Assembly: GCF_021390435.2 (NCBI RefSeq)
Contig: NZ_JAJVCN010000004.1
Location: 1,220,501 to 1,284,500, forward strand
Origin: Kibdelosporangium philippinense
GTDB lineage: Bacteria; Actinomycetota; Actinomycetes; Mycobacteriales; Pseudonocardiaceae
Reading direction: 5' to 3'
Length of the DNA: 64,000 nt
Shown here: piece after piece, positions 41,931 through 51,471 of the stretch
Layout of the letters: each line of letters opens with the position of its first letter
Numbering within the stretch: position 1 is the first letter of the stretch
Position numbers and translations under genes: made by a program
Notes under the pieces: generated by a model
Database searches by the model: none
Told to the model about the DNA's origin: nothing
The model's input: only the letters and a program-made list of their open reading frames with translations

Positions 41931-43453
41931 GGGTGCCTCCAGGTGCGGCCGGTGCGGGCGAGCATCTGGTCGGCCGACGGCGGACCCCACTCACCCGGCG
42001 CGTACGGATCCGGCTTGCCCTGCTCGGTCCAGAAATCCAGGATCGGGTCGAGGATCTCCCACGACCGTTCGATCTCGTCGGCGACCGGGAACAGCGACGG
42101 CTCGCCGAGCAGCACGTCGAGGATCAGCCGCTCGTAGGCCTCCGGCGACGACTCGGTGAACGCCCTGCCGTAGCTGAAGTCCATCGTGACGTCACGGACC
42201 TCCATCGTGGAGCCCGGCACCTTCGAGCCGAACCGGATGGTGATGCCCTCGTCCGGCTGGATCCGGATGACGACCGCGTTCTGCCCCAGTTCCTCGGTCG
42301 AGGTCTGGTCGAACGGCAGGTGCGGCGCGCGCTTGAAGATCACCGCGATCTCGGTGACCCTGCGGCCGAGCCGCTTGCCGGTGCGCAGGTAGAACGGCAC
42401 GCCAGCCCAGCGGCGGGTGTTCACCTCGAGCGTGATCGCGGCGAACGTCTCGGTCTTGGAGTCCGGCGGGAAACCTTCCTCCTCCAGCAGGCCGGGCACC
42501 TTCTTGCCGCCCTGCCAGCCGCCGGTGTACTGGCCGCGCGCGGTCGTCTCGCGGAACGGCTCGGCCGGTTTGGTCGCCGACAGGACCTTGATCCGCTCGG
42601 TCCGCAGCGACTGCGGCGAGAACGACACCGGGTCCTCGATCGTGGTGAACGCCATCAGCTGCAGCAAGTGGTTCTGGATGACGTCACGCGCCGCGCCGAT
42701 GCCGTCGTAGTACCCGGCGCGACCGCCGAGGCCGATGTCCTCGGCCATGGTGATCTGCACGTGGTCGACGTAGTTGGCGTTCCAGATGGGCTCGTAGAGC
42801 TGGTTGGCGAACCGCAGCGCCAGGATGTTCTGCACGGTCTCCTTGCCGAGGTAGTGGTCGATGCGGAACACCGACTCCTCGGGGAAGACCTCGTTGACGA
42901 TCCCGTTGAGCTCCTTCGCGCTCTCCAGGTCGTGCCCGAACGGCTTCTCGATCACCACCCGGCGCCAGCTCTCACCGTCCTGGTTGGCCAGGCCGGAGCG
43001 CGCGAGTTGCTTGCACACCACGGGGAACGCGGCAGGCGGGATCGACAGGTAGAACGCGTGGTTGCCGCCCGTGCCGCGTTCCTCGTCGAGCTGACGGACG
43101 GTCGCGGCGAGCCGGTCGAACGCGTCGTCATCGTCGAACGAGCCCTGCACGAACCGGATTCCCTCGGCCAGGCGGTCCCAGACCTCCTGGCGGAACGGGG
43201 TCCGCGCGTGCTCCTTGACCGCCTCGTAGACGATCTGCGCGAAGTCCTCGTTATCCCAGTCACGACGGGCGAAACCGGTCAACGCGAAACCCGGCGGCAG
43301 CAGGCCGCGGTTGGCCAGGTCGTAGATCGCGGGCATCAGCTTCTTGCGCGACAGGTCTCCGGTGACTCCGAAGATCACCAAGCCACACGGCCCGGCGATG
43401 CGCGGCAGCCGCTTGTCCCGCTCGTCGCGTAGCGGGTTCTGCCATGTGGTCAC
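41927..43453 (-). CDS. zwf: Glucose-6-phosphate 1-dehydrogenase
   Basis: Zwf catalyses the first step of the oxidative pentose phosphate pathway, making NADPH. The 508-residue protein has the coenzyme motif VIFGVTGDLSRKKLMPA, the signature RIDHYLGKETVQN with the substrate Lys/His, and EKPFGHDLESA. The GTG at 43453 overlaps the pgi stop (GTGA). Co-translation with opcA fits their physical interaction. Confidence 0.97.
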   Translation of the reverse strand: MTTWQNPLRDERDKRLPRIAGPCGLVIFGVTGDLSRKKLMPAIYDLANRGLLPPGFALTGFARRDWDNEDFAQIVYEAVKEHARTPFRQEVWDRLAEGIRFVQGSFDDDDAFDRLAATVRQLDEERGTGGNHAFYLSIPPAAFPVVCKQLARSGLANQDGESWRRVVIEKPFGHDLESAKELNGIVNEVFPEESVFRIDHYLGKETVQNILALRFANQLYEPIWNANYVDHVQITMAEDIGLGGRAGYYDGIGAARDVIQNHLLQLMAFTTIEDPVSFSPQSLRTERIKVLSATKPAEPFRETTARGQYTGGWQGGKKVPGLLEEEGFPPDSKTETFAAITLEVNTRRWAGVPFYLRTGKRLGRRVTEIAVIFKRAPHLPFDQTSTEELGQNAVVIRIQPDEGITIRFGSKVPGSTMEVRDVTMDFSYGRAFTESSPEAYERLILDVLLGEPSLFPVADEIERSWEILDPILDFWTEQGKPDPYAPGEWGPPSADQMLARTGRTWRHP

Positions 43454-45054
43454 GGCCGTTCAACCTCCTGCACGGCTTTCACGAGATGGGCAAGCCCAGC
43501 AGCCCGGTCGGTCAGGTGCAGCCGCAGCACCGGACGGCCGTGCTCCTTCAGGACCTGACCGTCTCCCAACGCCTGCGCCCGCTGCAACACACCAAGTGTG
43601 TACGGCCGGTCCGGCACTTCCAGGTCGTCCTCGACCGCGCCGGTGATCTGCAGGAAGACCCCGTTCTGGTGGCCGCCCTTGTGATACTGCCCGGTCGAGT
43701 GCAGGAACCTCGGGCCCCAGCCGAACGTGGTCTGCAGACCCGTGCGCTTGGCCAGTTCCGGCCGCAGCAGCTCCGCCGACGCGTCGTCCAACCGGTCAAG
43801 GTAGGCCTGGACCGAGATGTAGCCGAACTCCGGCGCCGAGGCCACAAAGGACCGCAGTACGTCCACAAGGGACTCACCGGACGCGCCGTGGACCTCGACC
43901 GGACCGTCCACAAGCGACGGTTCGTCGCCGGATTCGGATCCCGGCGGCTGGTCGAGCAGCGCACGCGCGGCCTTCTTGGCGGCCTCGACGTCCGGCTGGT
44001 CGAACGGGTTGATCCCGAGCAGACGGCCCGCGACCGCGGTCGCGTACTCCCACAAAAGGAACAGGCCGCCGAGCGAACCCGAGGTCGACAGCCGCGCGGC
44101 ACCCGCGGGGGTGCCGATCGCGGTCGTGGTGGCGTCGTCACCCGCGTCGGCGAAGCCCGGCGCGTCGATTCCTTCGGTGGCAACGGGAAGAAGGCCCGTG
44201 CCGTGCTTGCCGGTCGACTCCGCGATCAGCTGCTCCACCCAGTCGGGGAAGCCCTTCACGCTGGTGTCGGTGTTGGCGAAGACGACCTTCTCGGCGCCTT
44301 CCGAGTGCCGCACGCCCAACGCGGCGCCCAGCACCAGCCCGGCGTTGGTGTCCTCGTCCTTGGACAGCACCGCCGCCGCGGCTGAGGCCTCGTCCAGCAG
44401 CGTCGCGATGTCCGCACCGGCCAGACCCGAGGGAACCAGGCCGAACGCGGTCAGCGCGGAGTAGCGGCCGCCGACGTTCGGGTCGGCCAGGAACACCTTG
44501 CGGTAGGCCAGTTCGCCAGCGAGCTTCTCGAACGGCGAGCCGGGGTCGGTGACCACGACAATCCGCGACGCCGCGTCGATGCCCTGCGCGGTGAACGCCT
44601 TCTCGAAGATCCGGCGGTGGCTGTCGGTCTCGACCGTGCCACCGGACTTCGAGGACACCACGAGCACGGTCCTGGTCAGGTCACCGGCGAGAGCGTCGGC
44701 GACCTGTGCCGGGTCGGTGGTGTCCAGGACAGTCAGCGGCACGCCTGCGGTCGCCGTGATGACCTCGGGCGCCAGCGACGACCCGCCCATCCCGGCGAGC
44801 ACGACCCGGTCGACGCCCTCAGCGTGCAGTTCGGCGCGCAGGGCGTCGATCTCGGCGAGCAGCGGACGCGACGTCTCGTGCAGCTGGGTCCAGCCGAGCC
44901 GGATGGCCGACTCGGCTTCGGCGTCAGGGCCCCACAGCGTGGGGTCCTGTGCGGCGATCTTGCTGGCCACCTTGTCGGCGACCAGCGTTTCCACGAGCGT
45001 CGCGGTCTCCTCCGCGAGCTTGTCGTCGACGATGTCGACGGAGATCTCAATCAT
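43450..45054 (-). CDS. pgi: Glucose-6-phosphate isomerase
   Basis: The 534-residue protein of the bacterial PGI/bifunctional-like SIS family interconverts glucose 6-phosphate and fructose 6-phosphate. SIS motifs include VVLAGMGGSSLAPEV, VVSSKSGGTVET and YSALTAFGLVPSGLAG, with YHKGGHQNGVF near the C terminus. In many actinobacteria pgi is placed between tal and zwf, as here. It starts 9 bp after tal and ends overlapping zwf. Confidence 0.95.
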   Translation of the reverse strand: MIEISVDIVDDKLAEETATLVETLVADKVASKIAAQDPTLWGPDAEAESAIRLGWTQLHETSRPLLAEIDALRAELHAEGVDRVVLAGMGGSSLAPEVITATAGVPLTVLDTTDPAQVADALAGDLTRTVLVVSSKSGGTVETDSHRRIFEKAFTAQGIDAASRIVVVTDPGSPFEKLAGELAYRKVFLADPNVGGRYSALTAFGLVPSGLAGADIATLLDEASAAAAVLSKDEDTNAGLVLGAALGVRHSEGAEKVVFANTDTSVKGFPDWVEQLIAESTGKHGTGLLPVATEGIDAPGFADAGDDATTTAIGTPAGAARLSTSGSLGGLFLLWEYATAVAGRLLGINPFDQPDVEAAKKAARALLDQPPGSESGDEPSLVDGPVEVHGASGESLVDVLRSFVASAPEFGYISVQAYLDRLDDASAELLRPELAKRTGLQTTFGWGPRFLHSTGQYHKGGHQNGVFLQITGAVEDDLEVPDRPYTLGVLQRAQALGDGQVLKEHGRPVLRLHLTDRAAGLAHLVKAVQEVERP

Positions 45055-45063
45055 GGGGAGTTC

Positions 45064-46176
45064 TCAGCCCTTTGCCTTCTGAAGTTGGCCGGACACCGTC
45101 TCGAGCAGCTCGGTCCAGGACTTCTCGAACTTCTCCACGCCTTCGTCCTCGAGCACCTTGAACACGTCGTCAAGGTCGATGCCCAAGTCGGTCAGCGCGT
45201 CGAAGACCTCCTGCGCCTCCTCGGCGGTTCCGGTGACCTTGTCGCCTTCGATCTTGCCGTGGTCGGCCACCGCGCGCAGGGTCTTCTCCGGCATGGTGTT
45301 GACAGTGTTCGGCGCGACCAGGTCGTCGACGTACAGCGTGTCCGAGTAGGACGGGTCCTTCACGCCGGTGGATGCCCACAGTGGACGCTGCGCGTTCGCG
45401 CCCGCGTCGGCCAGGGCCTTCCAGCGGTCGGTGCCGAACGCGTCAAGGTACGCCTGGTAGGCGAGGCGCGCGTTGGCGACGGCGGCCTGGCCGCGCAGCG
45501 CCTTGGCGTCCTCGGTGCCCAGCTTGTCCAGGCGCTTGTCGATCTCGGTGTCCACACGCGACACGAAGAACGACGCGACCGAGTGCAGCTGGGAGATGTC
45601 GTGCCCGTTGGCCTTGGCCTGCTCGACGCCCTCGATGAAGGCGTCCATCACGGCCTGGTAGCGCTCGATCGAGAAGATCAGCGTGACGTTCACGTTGATG
45701 CCCTCGGCGAGCACCTTGGTGATCGCGGGCAGGCCCGCGACGGTCGCCGGGATCTTGACCATCAGGTTCGGCCGGTCAACGGTCTTCCAGAGGTCCTGCG
45801 CCTCGGCGATGGTCTTCTCGGTGTCGTGCGCCAGCCGCGGGTCGACCTCGATCGACACCCGGCCGTCGACGCCGTTGGTCGCGGCGTGCACGTCACGGAA
45901 CACGTCGGCGGCGTTTCGCACGTCGGTCGTGGTGATCTCGCGGACGGTCGCGTTCACGTCTGCACCACGGGCCGCGAGCTCGCGTACCTGCTCGTCGTAG
46001 GCCTCGCCCTTGCTCAGGGCGTTGGCGAAGATCGTCGGGTTGGTAGTGACCCCGGTGACGTTCCAGTCCCGGATCAGCTCGGCCAGGTTGCCCGTGTTCA
46101 GCCGCTCCCTGGACAGGTCGTCCAGCCAGATGGAAACGCCTGCGTCGCTGAGCGCGGTCAGTTTCTCGTTGCTCAC
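45064..46176 (-). CDS. tal: Transaldolase
   Basis: Transaldolase transfers a dihydroxyacetone unit between sugar phosphates in the non-oxidative pentose phosphate pathway. The 370-residue protein starts with SIWLDDLSRERLNTG and has GVTTNPTIF and the Schiff-base lysine in NLMVKIPATVAG. The GTG at 46176 overlaps the tkt stop (GTGA). Confidence 0.97.
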   Translation of the reverse strand: MSNEKLTALSDAGVSIWLDDLSRERLNTGNLAELIRDWNVTGVTTNPTIFANALSKGEAYDEQVRELAARGADVNATVREITTTDVRNAADVFRDVHAATNGVDGRVSIEVDPRLAHDTEKTIAEAQDLWKTVDRPNLMVKIPATVAGLPAITKVLAEGINVNVTLIFSIERYQAVMDAFIEGVEQAKANGHDISQLHSVASFFVSRVDTEIDKRLDKLGTEDAKALRGQAAVANARLAYQAYLDAFGTDRWKALADAGANAQRPLWASTGVKDPSYSDTLYVDDLVAPNTVNTMPEKTLRAVADHGKIEGDKVTGTAEEAQEVFDALTDLGIDLDDVFKVLEDEGVEKFEKSWTELLETVSGQLQKAKG

Positions 46177-48269
46177 TTGCCTTCCTCCACTCGCTGGAGC
46201 GAGCGCCGTGCCGCGTCGACAACGGCCTCGGTCGTGAAACCGAACTCGCGGTACAAAGTCTGGTAATCGGCGGACGCGCCGTAGTGCTCGATCGAGACGG
46301 CCTCACCGGCGCCGCCGAGGAAGCGGTACCACGGCTGCGCGATCCCTGCCTCGACCGAGACGCGGGCACGGACAGCAGGCGGAATCACCTGGTCCCGGTA
46401 CGACTCGTCCTGCGCGTCGAACCACTCCACACTCGGCATCGAAACCACACGTGCTGCAACACCGTCGGCCTCGAGGACCTTCCGGGCCTCGACCGCGATT
46501 TGCAGCTCCGAGCCTGTGGCGATGAGCACTACCTGCGGCTCGCCGCTGCTCGCGTCGGCCAGCACGTAACCACCCTTGGCCACGCCCTCGGCGTCGGTGC
46601 CTTCGAGGACCGGCAGGTTCTGCCTGGTCAGCGCGATACCGATCGGGCCGTGCGGCCGCTCGATGGCTGCCTTCCACGCGGCTGCCGTCTCGTTGGCGTC
46701 ACCGGGGCGCACGACGGTCAGGCCCGGGATCGCGCGCAATGCGGCCAGGTGCTCGATCGGCTGGTGCGTCGGGCCGTCCTCGCCGAGACCGATCGAGTCG
46801 TGCGTCCACACGTAGATCGCCGAGGTCTTCATCAGCGAACCGAGCCGCACCGCGGGCCGCATGTAGTCGCTGAAGACCAGGAACGTGCCACCGTACGGCC
46901 GGGTCGGGCCGTGCAGCGCGATGCCGTTGAGGATCGAGCCCATCGCGTGCTCGCGCACACCGAAGTGCAGCGTCCGGCCGTAGGGCTGGGCGTTCCACTC
47001 CTTGGTGGCGATGCTGGTCGGGCCGAACGAGTCCGCGCCCTTCATCGTCGTGTTGTTGCTCTCGGCCAGGTCCGCCGAGCCGCCCCACAGCTCGGGCAGC
47101 ACGTCGGCGACCGCGTTGAGCACCTCGTTGGAGGCCTTGCGGGTGGCCAGGCCCTTGGCGTCGGGCTCCCACGACGGCAGCTTGGCGTCCCAGCCCTCCG
47201 GCAGCTTGCGCGCGACCAGGCGGTCGAACAGCTCCTTGCGCTCCGGGTTGGCCGAGGCCCACGCGTCGAACTTCGGCTGCCACTCGGCCTTGGCCTGCTC
47301 ACCGCGCTTGACGACCTCACGGGAGTGCGCCAGGACGGCCGGGTCGACGTCGAACTTCTTCTCCACGTCGAAGCCGAGGATCTTCTTGACCGCGTCGACC
47401 TCGTCCTGGCCGAGCGCGGCGCCGTGCGCCTTGCCGGTGTTCATCTTGTTCGGGGCAGGGAAGCCGATGATCGTGCGCAGCAGGATGAAGGTCGGACGCG
47501 CGGTCTCAGCCTTCGCCCGCTCGAGGGCCTCGAGGATGCCGGTGACGTTCTCGCCGCTCTCGACGACCTCGACGTGCCAGCCGTACGCCTCGTAGCGCTT
47601 GGCGGTGTCCTCCGACAGCGCGATCGTGGTGTCGTCTTCGATGGAGATCTTGTTGTCGTCGTAGATCACCGTGAGGTTGCCCAGCTGCTGGGTGCCTGCG
47701 AGCGAGGAGGCCTCGGACGTGACGCCTTCCTCGATGTCACCGTCCGACGCGATCACGTAGATGTGGTGGTCGAACGGGCTCTCACCAGGCGCGGCGTCCG
47801 GATCGAACAGGCCACGCTCACGCCGTGCGGCCATCGCCATGCCGACCGCGGAGGCGAGGCCCTGGCCAAGCGGGCCGGTGGTGATCTCGACACCACGGGT
47901 GTGACCGTGCTCGGGGTGGCCAGGCGTCTTGGAGCCCCACTTGCGCAGCTGCTCGATGTCCTCGATCTCCAGTCCGTAACCGGACAGGAACAGCTGCAGG
48001 TACAGGGTGAGGCTGGAGTGACCGGCCGACAGCACGAACCGGTCGCGCCCGACCCAGTCCGGGTCTGCCGGGTCGTGCCGCATGACGCGCTGGAACAGCG
48101 TGTACGCCAGCGGAGCGAGGCTCATCGCGGTGCCGGGGTGCCCGTTGCCGGTGTTCTGCACGGCCTCGGCCGCGAGCACGCGGGCCGTGTCGACCGCCCG
48201 CTTGTCGAGTTCCGTCCAGTCTCCCGGAACGTTTGCTGTGGTCAGGCGGGTGATGTCGTCTACGGACAC
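46173..48269 (-). CDS. tkt: Transketolase
   Basis: Transketolase moves two-carbon units using thiamine diphosphate. The 698-residue protein has NTGNGHPGTAMSLAP, the ThDP-binding segment GDGDIEEGVTSEASS followed by NKISIEDD, EHAMGSILNGIALHG, and THDSIGLGEDGPTHQPIE in the Pyr domain. The GTG at 48269 is chosen by homology; the frame stays open to 48371. It heads the tkt-tal-pgi-zwf-opcA operon, divergent from ctaB. Confidence 0.96.
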   Translation of the reverse strand: MSVDDITRLTTANVPGDWTELDKRAVDTARVLAAEAVQNTGNGHPGTAMSLAPLAYTLFQRVMRHDPADPDWVGRDRFVLSAGHSSLTLYLQLFLSGYGLEIEDIEQLRKWGSKTPGHPEHGHTRGVEITTGPLGQGLASAVGMAMAARRERGLFDPDAAPGESPFDHHIYVIASDGDIEEGVTSEASSLAGTQQLGNLTVIYDDNKISIEDDTTIALSEDTAKRYEAYGWHVEVVESGENVTGILEALERAKAETARPTFILLRTIIGFPAPNKMNTGKAHGAALGQDEVDAVKKILGFDVEKKFDVDPAVLAHSREVVKRGEQAKAEWQPKFDAWASANPERKELFDRLVARKLPEGWDAKLPSWEPDAKGLATRKASNEVLNAVADVLPELWGGSADLAESNNTTMKGADSFGPTSIATKEWNAQPYGRTLHFGVREHAMGSILNGIALHGPTRPYGGTFLVFSDYMRPAVRLGSLMKTSAIYVWTHDSIGLGEDGPTHQPIEHLAALRAIPGLTVVRPGDANETAAAWKAAIERPHGPIGIALTRQNLPVLEGTDAEGVAKGGYVLADASSGEPQVVLIATGSELQIAVEARKVLEADGVAARVVSMPSVEWFDAQDESYRDQVIPPAVRARVSVEAGIAQPWYRFLGGAGEAVSIEHYGASADYQTLYREFGFTTEAVVDAARRSLQRVEEGK

Positions 48270-48578
48270 GGGCTTGTGCTCTCGCTTCCCTGCTCGTGCG
48301 GGAACATGCTGTGCGTTTGCGAAACGATGTTCCCGCTGGTTGTCCCTCGGCCCTTGCCTCAGCGTAGTCATCCTCCCGGCGGATGCGACCCGGGGCGCGG
48401 CTGGACAGGGGCTGTTCTTCCTTCATTTACGGACCAGACCGTTTCTCGGTTCGCATGAGGAGTACCCGGCGCAGGTCCACGTATGTAGCCGGTCTACTAT
48501 TCCGATCCGTACCCGAACGGTTTTCCAACCACTTCCGAGGAGCGACATGTCGTCGGTGTGCCTCGCGCAGGGAGCGCC
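48270..48578. other. Divergent tkt/ctaB promoter region
   Basis: The 309-base divergent interval holds no credible separate gene. A TACTAT -10-like element on the plus strand near 48495 could serve ctaB. The tkt promoter must lie on the other strand. Confidence 0.4.
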
Positions 48579-49511
48579 GTGAGCATCACCGCTGACGCAC
48601 CCACCACCGCTCCGCGACGCACGTTCAAGGATGTCGTCCGCGCATATGTAGCGTTGACCAAGCCGCGCATCATCGAACAGCTGCTCGTCACCACCATTCC
48701 GGCAATGCTGTTGGCGCAGCGAGGGATTCCGTCACCTTGGCTGGTACTCGCCACCATGGTCGGCGGCACGCTGGCCGCGGGCAGCGCGGGCGCGCTGAAC
48801 TGCGTGGTCGATGCCGACATCGATGCGGTGATGAAGCGCACGAGCGCGAGGCCCCTGGTCAAGCACGAGGTCCCGGTTCGCAACGCGCTGATCTTCGGCG
48901 TGATCCTTGGCGTGTTGTCCTGCGGTTTCTTGTGGCTGACCACGAACTGGGTCGCCGCGGTGCTGTGTGTCGGCGCGATCCTGTTCTACGTCTTCGTGTA
49001 CACGATGCTGCTCAAGCGGCGCACGTCACAGAACATCGTCTGGGGTGGCATCGCCGGCTGCATGCCGGTGGTGATCGGCTGGGCGGCGGTCACCGGTGAT
49101 GTCGGCTGGCCCGCGTTCGTGCTGTTCGGCATCATCTTCTTCTGGACGCCGCCGCATTCGTGGGCATTGGCCATGAAGTTCCGCGAGGACTACGCCAACG
49201 CGGGTGTGCCAATGCTGCCCGCCGTGGCCACGCCACGTCAGGTGTCGTTCCGGATCGTGCTGTACTCGTGGGCGATGGTGCTGTGCGGACTGTTGCTCGT
49301 GCCCGCGACCAGTTGGATCTACGCGCTGTCCGCTGTGGTCCTCGGCGCGATCTTCCTCGGCGCGGTGCACAAACTGCACAACGTGTACCGGCGCGGTGGC
49401 GAGACCAACCCGATGAAGGTGTTCCACCTGTCGAACACGTATTTGTGCGCGGTGTTCGTGATGGTCGCGGTCGATTCCGCGATCGGCCTGCCGGTGACCA
49501 GCATTTTCTGA
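48579..49511 (+). CDS. ctaB: Protoheme IX farnesyltransferase (heme O synthase)
   Basis: CtaB adds a farnesyl group to heme b, giving heme o for cytochrome oxidase; CtaA then makes heme a. The 310-residue UbiA-type protein has about nine membrane helices and two Asp-rich motifs, NCVVDADIDAVMKRT and, later, KFREDYANAGVPMLP. The GTG at 48579 has GGGAG 5 bp upstream. Adjacency to divergent tkt is conserved in actinobacteria. Confidence 0.96.
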   Translation: MSITADAPTTAPRRTFKDVVRAYVALTKPRIIEQLLVTTIPAMLLAQRGIPSPWLVLATMVGGTLAAGSAGALNCVVDADIDAVMKRTSARPLVKHEVPVRNALIFGVILGVLSCGFLWLTTNWVAAVLCVGAILFYVFVYTMLLKRRTSQNIVWGGIAGCMPVVIGWAAVTGDVGWPAFVLFGIIFFWTPPHSWALAMKFREDYANAGVPMLPAVATPRQVSFRIVLYSWAMVLCGLLLVPATSWIYALSAVVLGAIFLGAVHKLHNVYRRGGETNPMKVFHLSNTYLCAVFVMVAVDSAIGLPVTSIF

Positions 49512-49602
49512 TTTATCTCGTTATCCGTTCACACAACGTGTGATCACTACGACATTATTGGTCTGTACCTCTGACCCCTGCAGTCAAGGAGGACAGCAAC
49601 CA

Positions 49603-50619
49603 ATGAAGGTTCGTACCGGCCTGGTCATCGCCACTGCGGCGTTGGCTGGGCTTTCTGTTTCCGCGGTACCGGCACAAGCCGCGACCACGGTCGTGGCCTC
49701 GCAGTTGGCCGTGCCGTGGGGACTTGGTTTCCTGCCGGACGGCAGTGCGGTGTTCACCGAACGCAACACGGCCAAGATCCGGCAGTTGCGCGGCAGCGCC
49801 GTGACCGACGTCCAGACGGTCCCTGGCGTCAGCGCGCAAGGTGAAGGCGGTCTGCTCGGGCTCGCGGTGTCCCCGCAGTTCGCGCAGAACCGGACCGTGT
49901 TCATCTACTACACGACGTCCTCGGACAACCGGATCGCTCGCGTCGTGCTCGGGCAGGCGCCCCAGCCGATCGTGACCGGGATTCCCAGGGCTTCGATTCA
50001 CAATGGCGGGCGCTTGGCGTTCGGCCCGGACGGCCATCTCTACGCGGGCACCGGTGACGCGGGCAACACGGGCAACGCGCAGAACCGCGCGTCGCTCGCA
50101 GGCAAGATCCTGCGGATGACGCCGGACGGGCGCCCAGCGCCTGGCAACCCGTTCAACTCGCTCGTGTACTCGCTCGGGCACCGCAACGTCCAGGGTCTGA
50201 CGTGGTCGTCGGACGGCAGGCTGTTCTCCTCGGAGCTCGGCCAGAACACGTTCGACGAGCTGAACCAGATCAGGTCGGGCGCCAACTACGGCTGGCCGAC
50301 CTGTGAGGGCACCTGCAACAACCCGAGTTTCGTGAATCCGCTTGCGACATGGTCAACGTCACAGGCGTCCCCGAGCGGCATCGCCTTCTACAAGAACGCC
50401 TTGTACATGGCGGGGCTGCGTGGCCAGCGGATGTGGCTGATCCCGGTGACCAACACCGGTGTCGGCACGCCGCGTGCGCTGTACCAGAACCAGTTCGGGC
50501 GGCTGCGGACCCCAGTCGCCGGGCCGGACGGGAACCTGTACTTCACGACCAGTAACCGTGATGGCCGCGGTTCGCCCGTCGCCGCTGACGACCGGATCGT
50601 CAGAAGTGACGGGGCTTGA
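49603..50619 (+). CDS. Secreted PQQ-dependent sugar (sorbosone-type) dehydrogenase
   Basis: The 338-residue protein has a signal peptide (VIATAALAGLSVSAVPAQA) and a six-bladed soluble glucose/sorbosone dehydrogenase propeller: LAVPWGLGFLPDGSAVFTER, GEGGLLGLAVSPQF, HNGGRLAFGPDGHLYAGTGD, GHRNVQGLTWSSDG. These include the His/Arg residues that contact PQQ and the sugar in the family. Natural substrate and electron acceptor are unknown. A strong AAGGAGG precedes the ATG. It may be cotranscribed with the polysaccharide deacetylase 80 bp downstream. Confidence 0.9.
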   Translation: MKVRTGLVIATAALAGLSVSAVPAQAATTVVASQLAVPWGLGFLPDGSAVFTERNTAKIRQLRGSAVTDVQTVPGVSAQGEGGLLGLAVSPQFAQNRTVFIYYTTSSDNRIARVVLGQAPQPIVTGIPRASIHNGGRLAFGPDGHLYAGTGDAGNTGNAQNRASLAGKILRMTPDGRPAPGNPFNSLVYSLGHRNVQGLTWSSDGRLFSSELGQNTFDELNQIRSGANYGWPTCEGTCNNPSFVNPLATWSTSQASPSGIAFYKNALYMAGLRGQRMWLIPVTNTGVGTPRALYQNQFGRLRTPVAGPDGNLYFTTSNRDGRGSPVAADDRIVRSDGA

Positions 50620-50633
50620 CGCAACTTAGGTAG

Positions 50634-50693
50634 CCCCTGCGGCGTCCTCTTTGATAGGAGGCCAATTTCCTTGCGGGGAAGGAAAAGCAGGGG
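50634..50693 (+). promoter_or_regulatory. Possible structured 5' leader sequestering the RBS of the deacetylase gene
   Basis: A closing stem CCCCTGC (50634-50640) with GCAGGGG (50687-50693) surrounds two hairpins: CCTC/GAGG (50646-50661) and TTTCCTT/AAGGAAA (50666-50685). Together they make a three-way junction. The closing strand GCAGGGG contains the Shine-Dalgarno of the ATG at 50700, so folding would block translation. It matches no riboswitch class I can name. Confidence 0.55.
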
Positions 50694-50699
50694 TAAAGA

Positions 50700-51452
50700 A
50701 TGTCAAAGAAGCTGGTCATGGCCGTCGTGCTCGGTGTGGCGGCGGTCATGACGGCCAGTTGTGGTGAACAACCGGCCCCGGTGAACCAACAGTCCACAGT
50801 GCACGCTCAAGCTCGGCCATCACCCGACGCGCCAACGCATTCGCCAGTGCCCACAGTGAGTGCACCGGCCACTGCGGACGGTATGGCGCCGGTGATCCGC
50901 AAGATCCAGACGGACAAACCGTACGTCTTCATCACGATGGACGACGGCGCGATCAAGGACCCGGCCGCGTTGCAGATGATCCGAGACTCGGGCGCGAAAC
51001 CCACGCTGTTCCTGAACTCGAAGTACTTCAAGGGACACGAGGACTACTTCCGCGCGTTGCAGGGCGCGGGCGTGGAAATCAACGACCACACAATGAACCA
51101 CCCGAACCTGCGCGGCAAACCGTACGATTTCCAGCGCAGCGAGATCTGTGGCGACGCTGACGCGATTCAGCAGTCATTCGGCAAGCGTCCGACGTTGTTC
51201 CGGCCGCCGTTCGGCAACTTCGACGACAACACCCGCAAAGCCGTGGCGTCATGCGGGATGAAGGCCATCGTGCTGTGGACCGCGGCGGTGAATGACGGCG
51301 TCGTGCAGTTCCAGTCAGGCGACAAACTCAAGGCCGGTGACATCGTGCTGATGCATTTCCGGCACACGTTCACACAGGACTTCCAAGCGTTCCTTGACCG
51401 CGCGCGGCAGGACGGCCTGACGCCAATGCCGCTGTGGGACTTCCTGGCGTGA
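50700..51452 (+). CDS. Polysaccharide deacetylase (NodB-domain) lipoprotein
   Basis: The 250-residue lipoprotein has a signal ending in the lipobox MTASC (Cys 21) and a Ser/Pro/Thr linker. The NodB domain follows: catalytic Asp motif FITMDDGAI, metal-binding NDHTMNHP, RPPFGNFDD, and the last catalytic motif VLMHF. The metal-binding His/Asp residues are present, so it is probably an active de-N-acetylase of peptidoglycan or chitin-like polymers. Its RBS lies inside a possible folded leader. Confidence 0.9.
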   Translation: MSKKLVMAVVLGVAAVMTASCGEQPAPVNQQSTVHAQARPSPDAPTHSPVPTVSAPATADGMAPVIRKIQTDKPYVFITMDDGAIKDPAALQMIRDSGAKPTLFLNSKYFKGHEDYFRALQGAGVEINDHTMNHPNLRGKPYDFQRSEICGDADAIQQSFGKRPTLFRPPFGNFDDNTRKAVASCGMKAIVLWTAAVNDGVVQFQSGDKLKAGDIVLMHFRHTFTQDFQAFLDRARQDGLTPMPLWDFLA

Positions 51453-51471
51453 GGCGGTAGGTTGGCTGGTC

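Noticed and set aside
46284..48458. 724-codon frame on the plus strand opposite tkt/tal
   Set aside because: It is the antisense shadow of transketolase. Its translation is Arg/Val/Leu-rich and lacks any motif.
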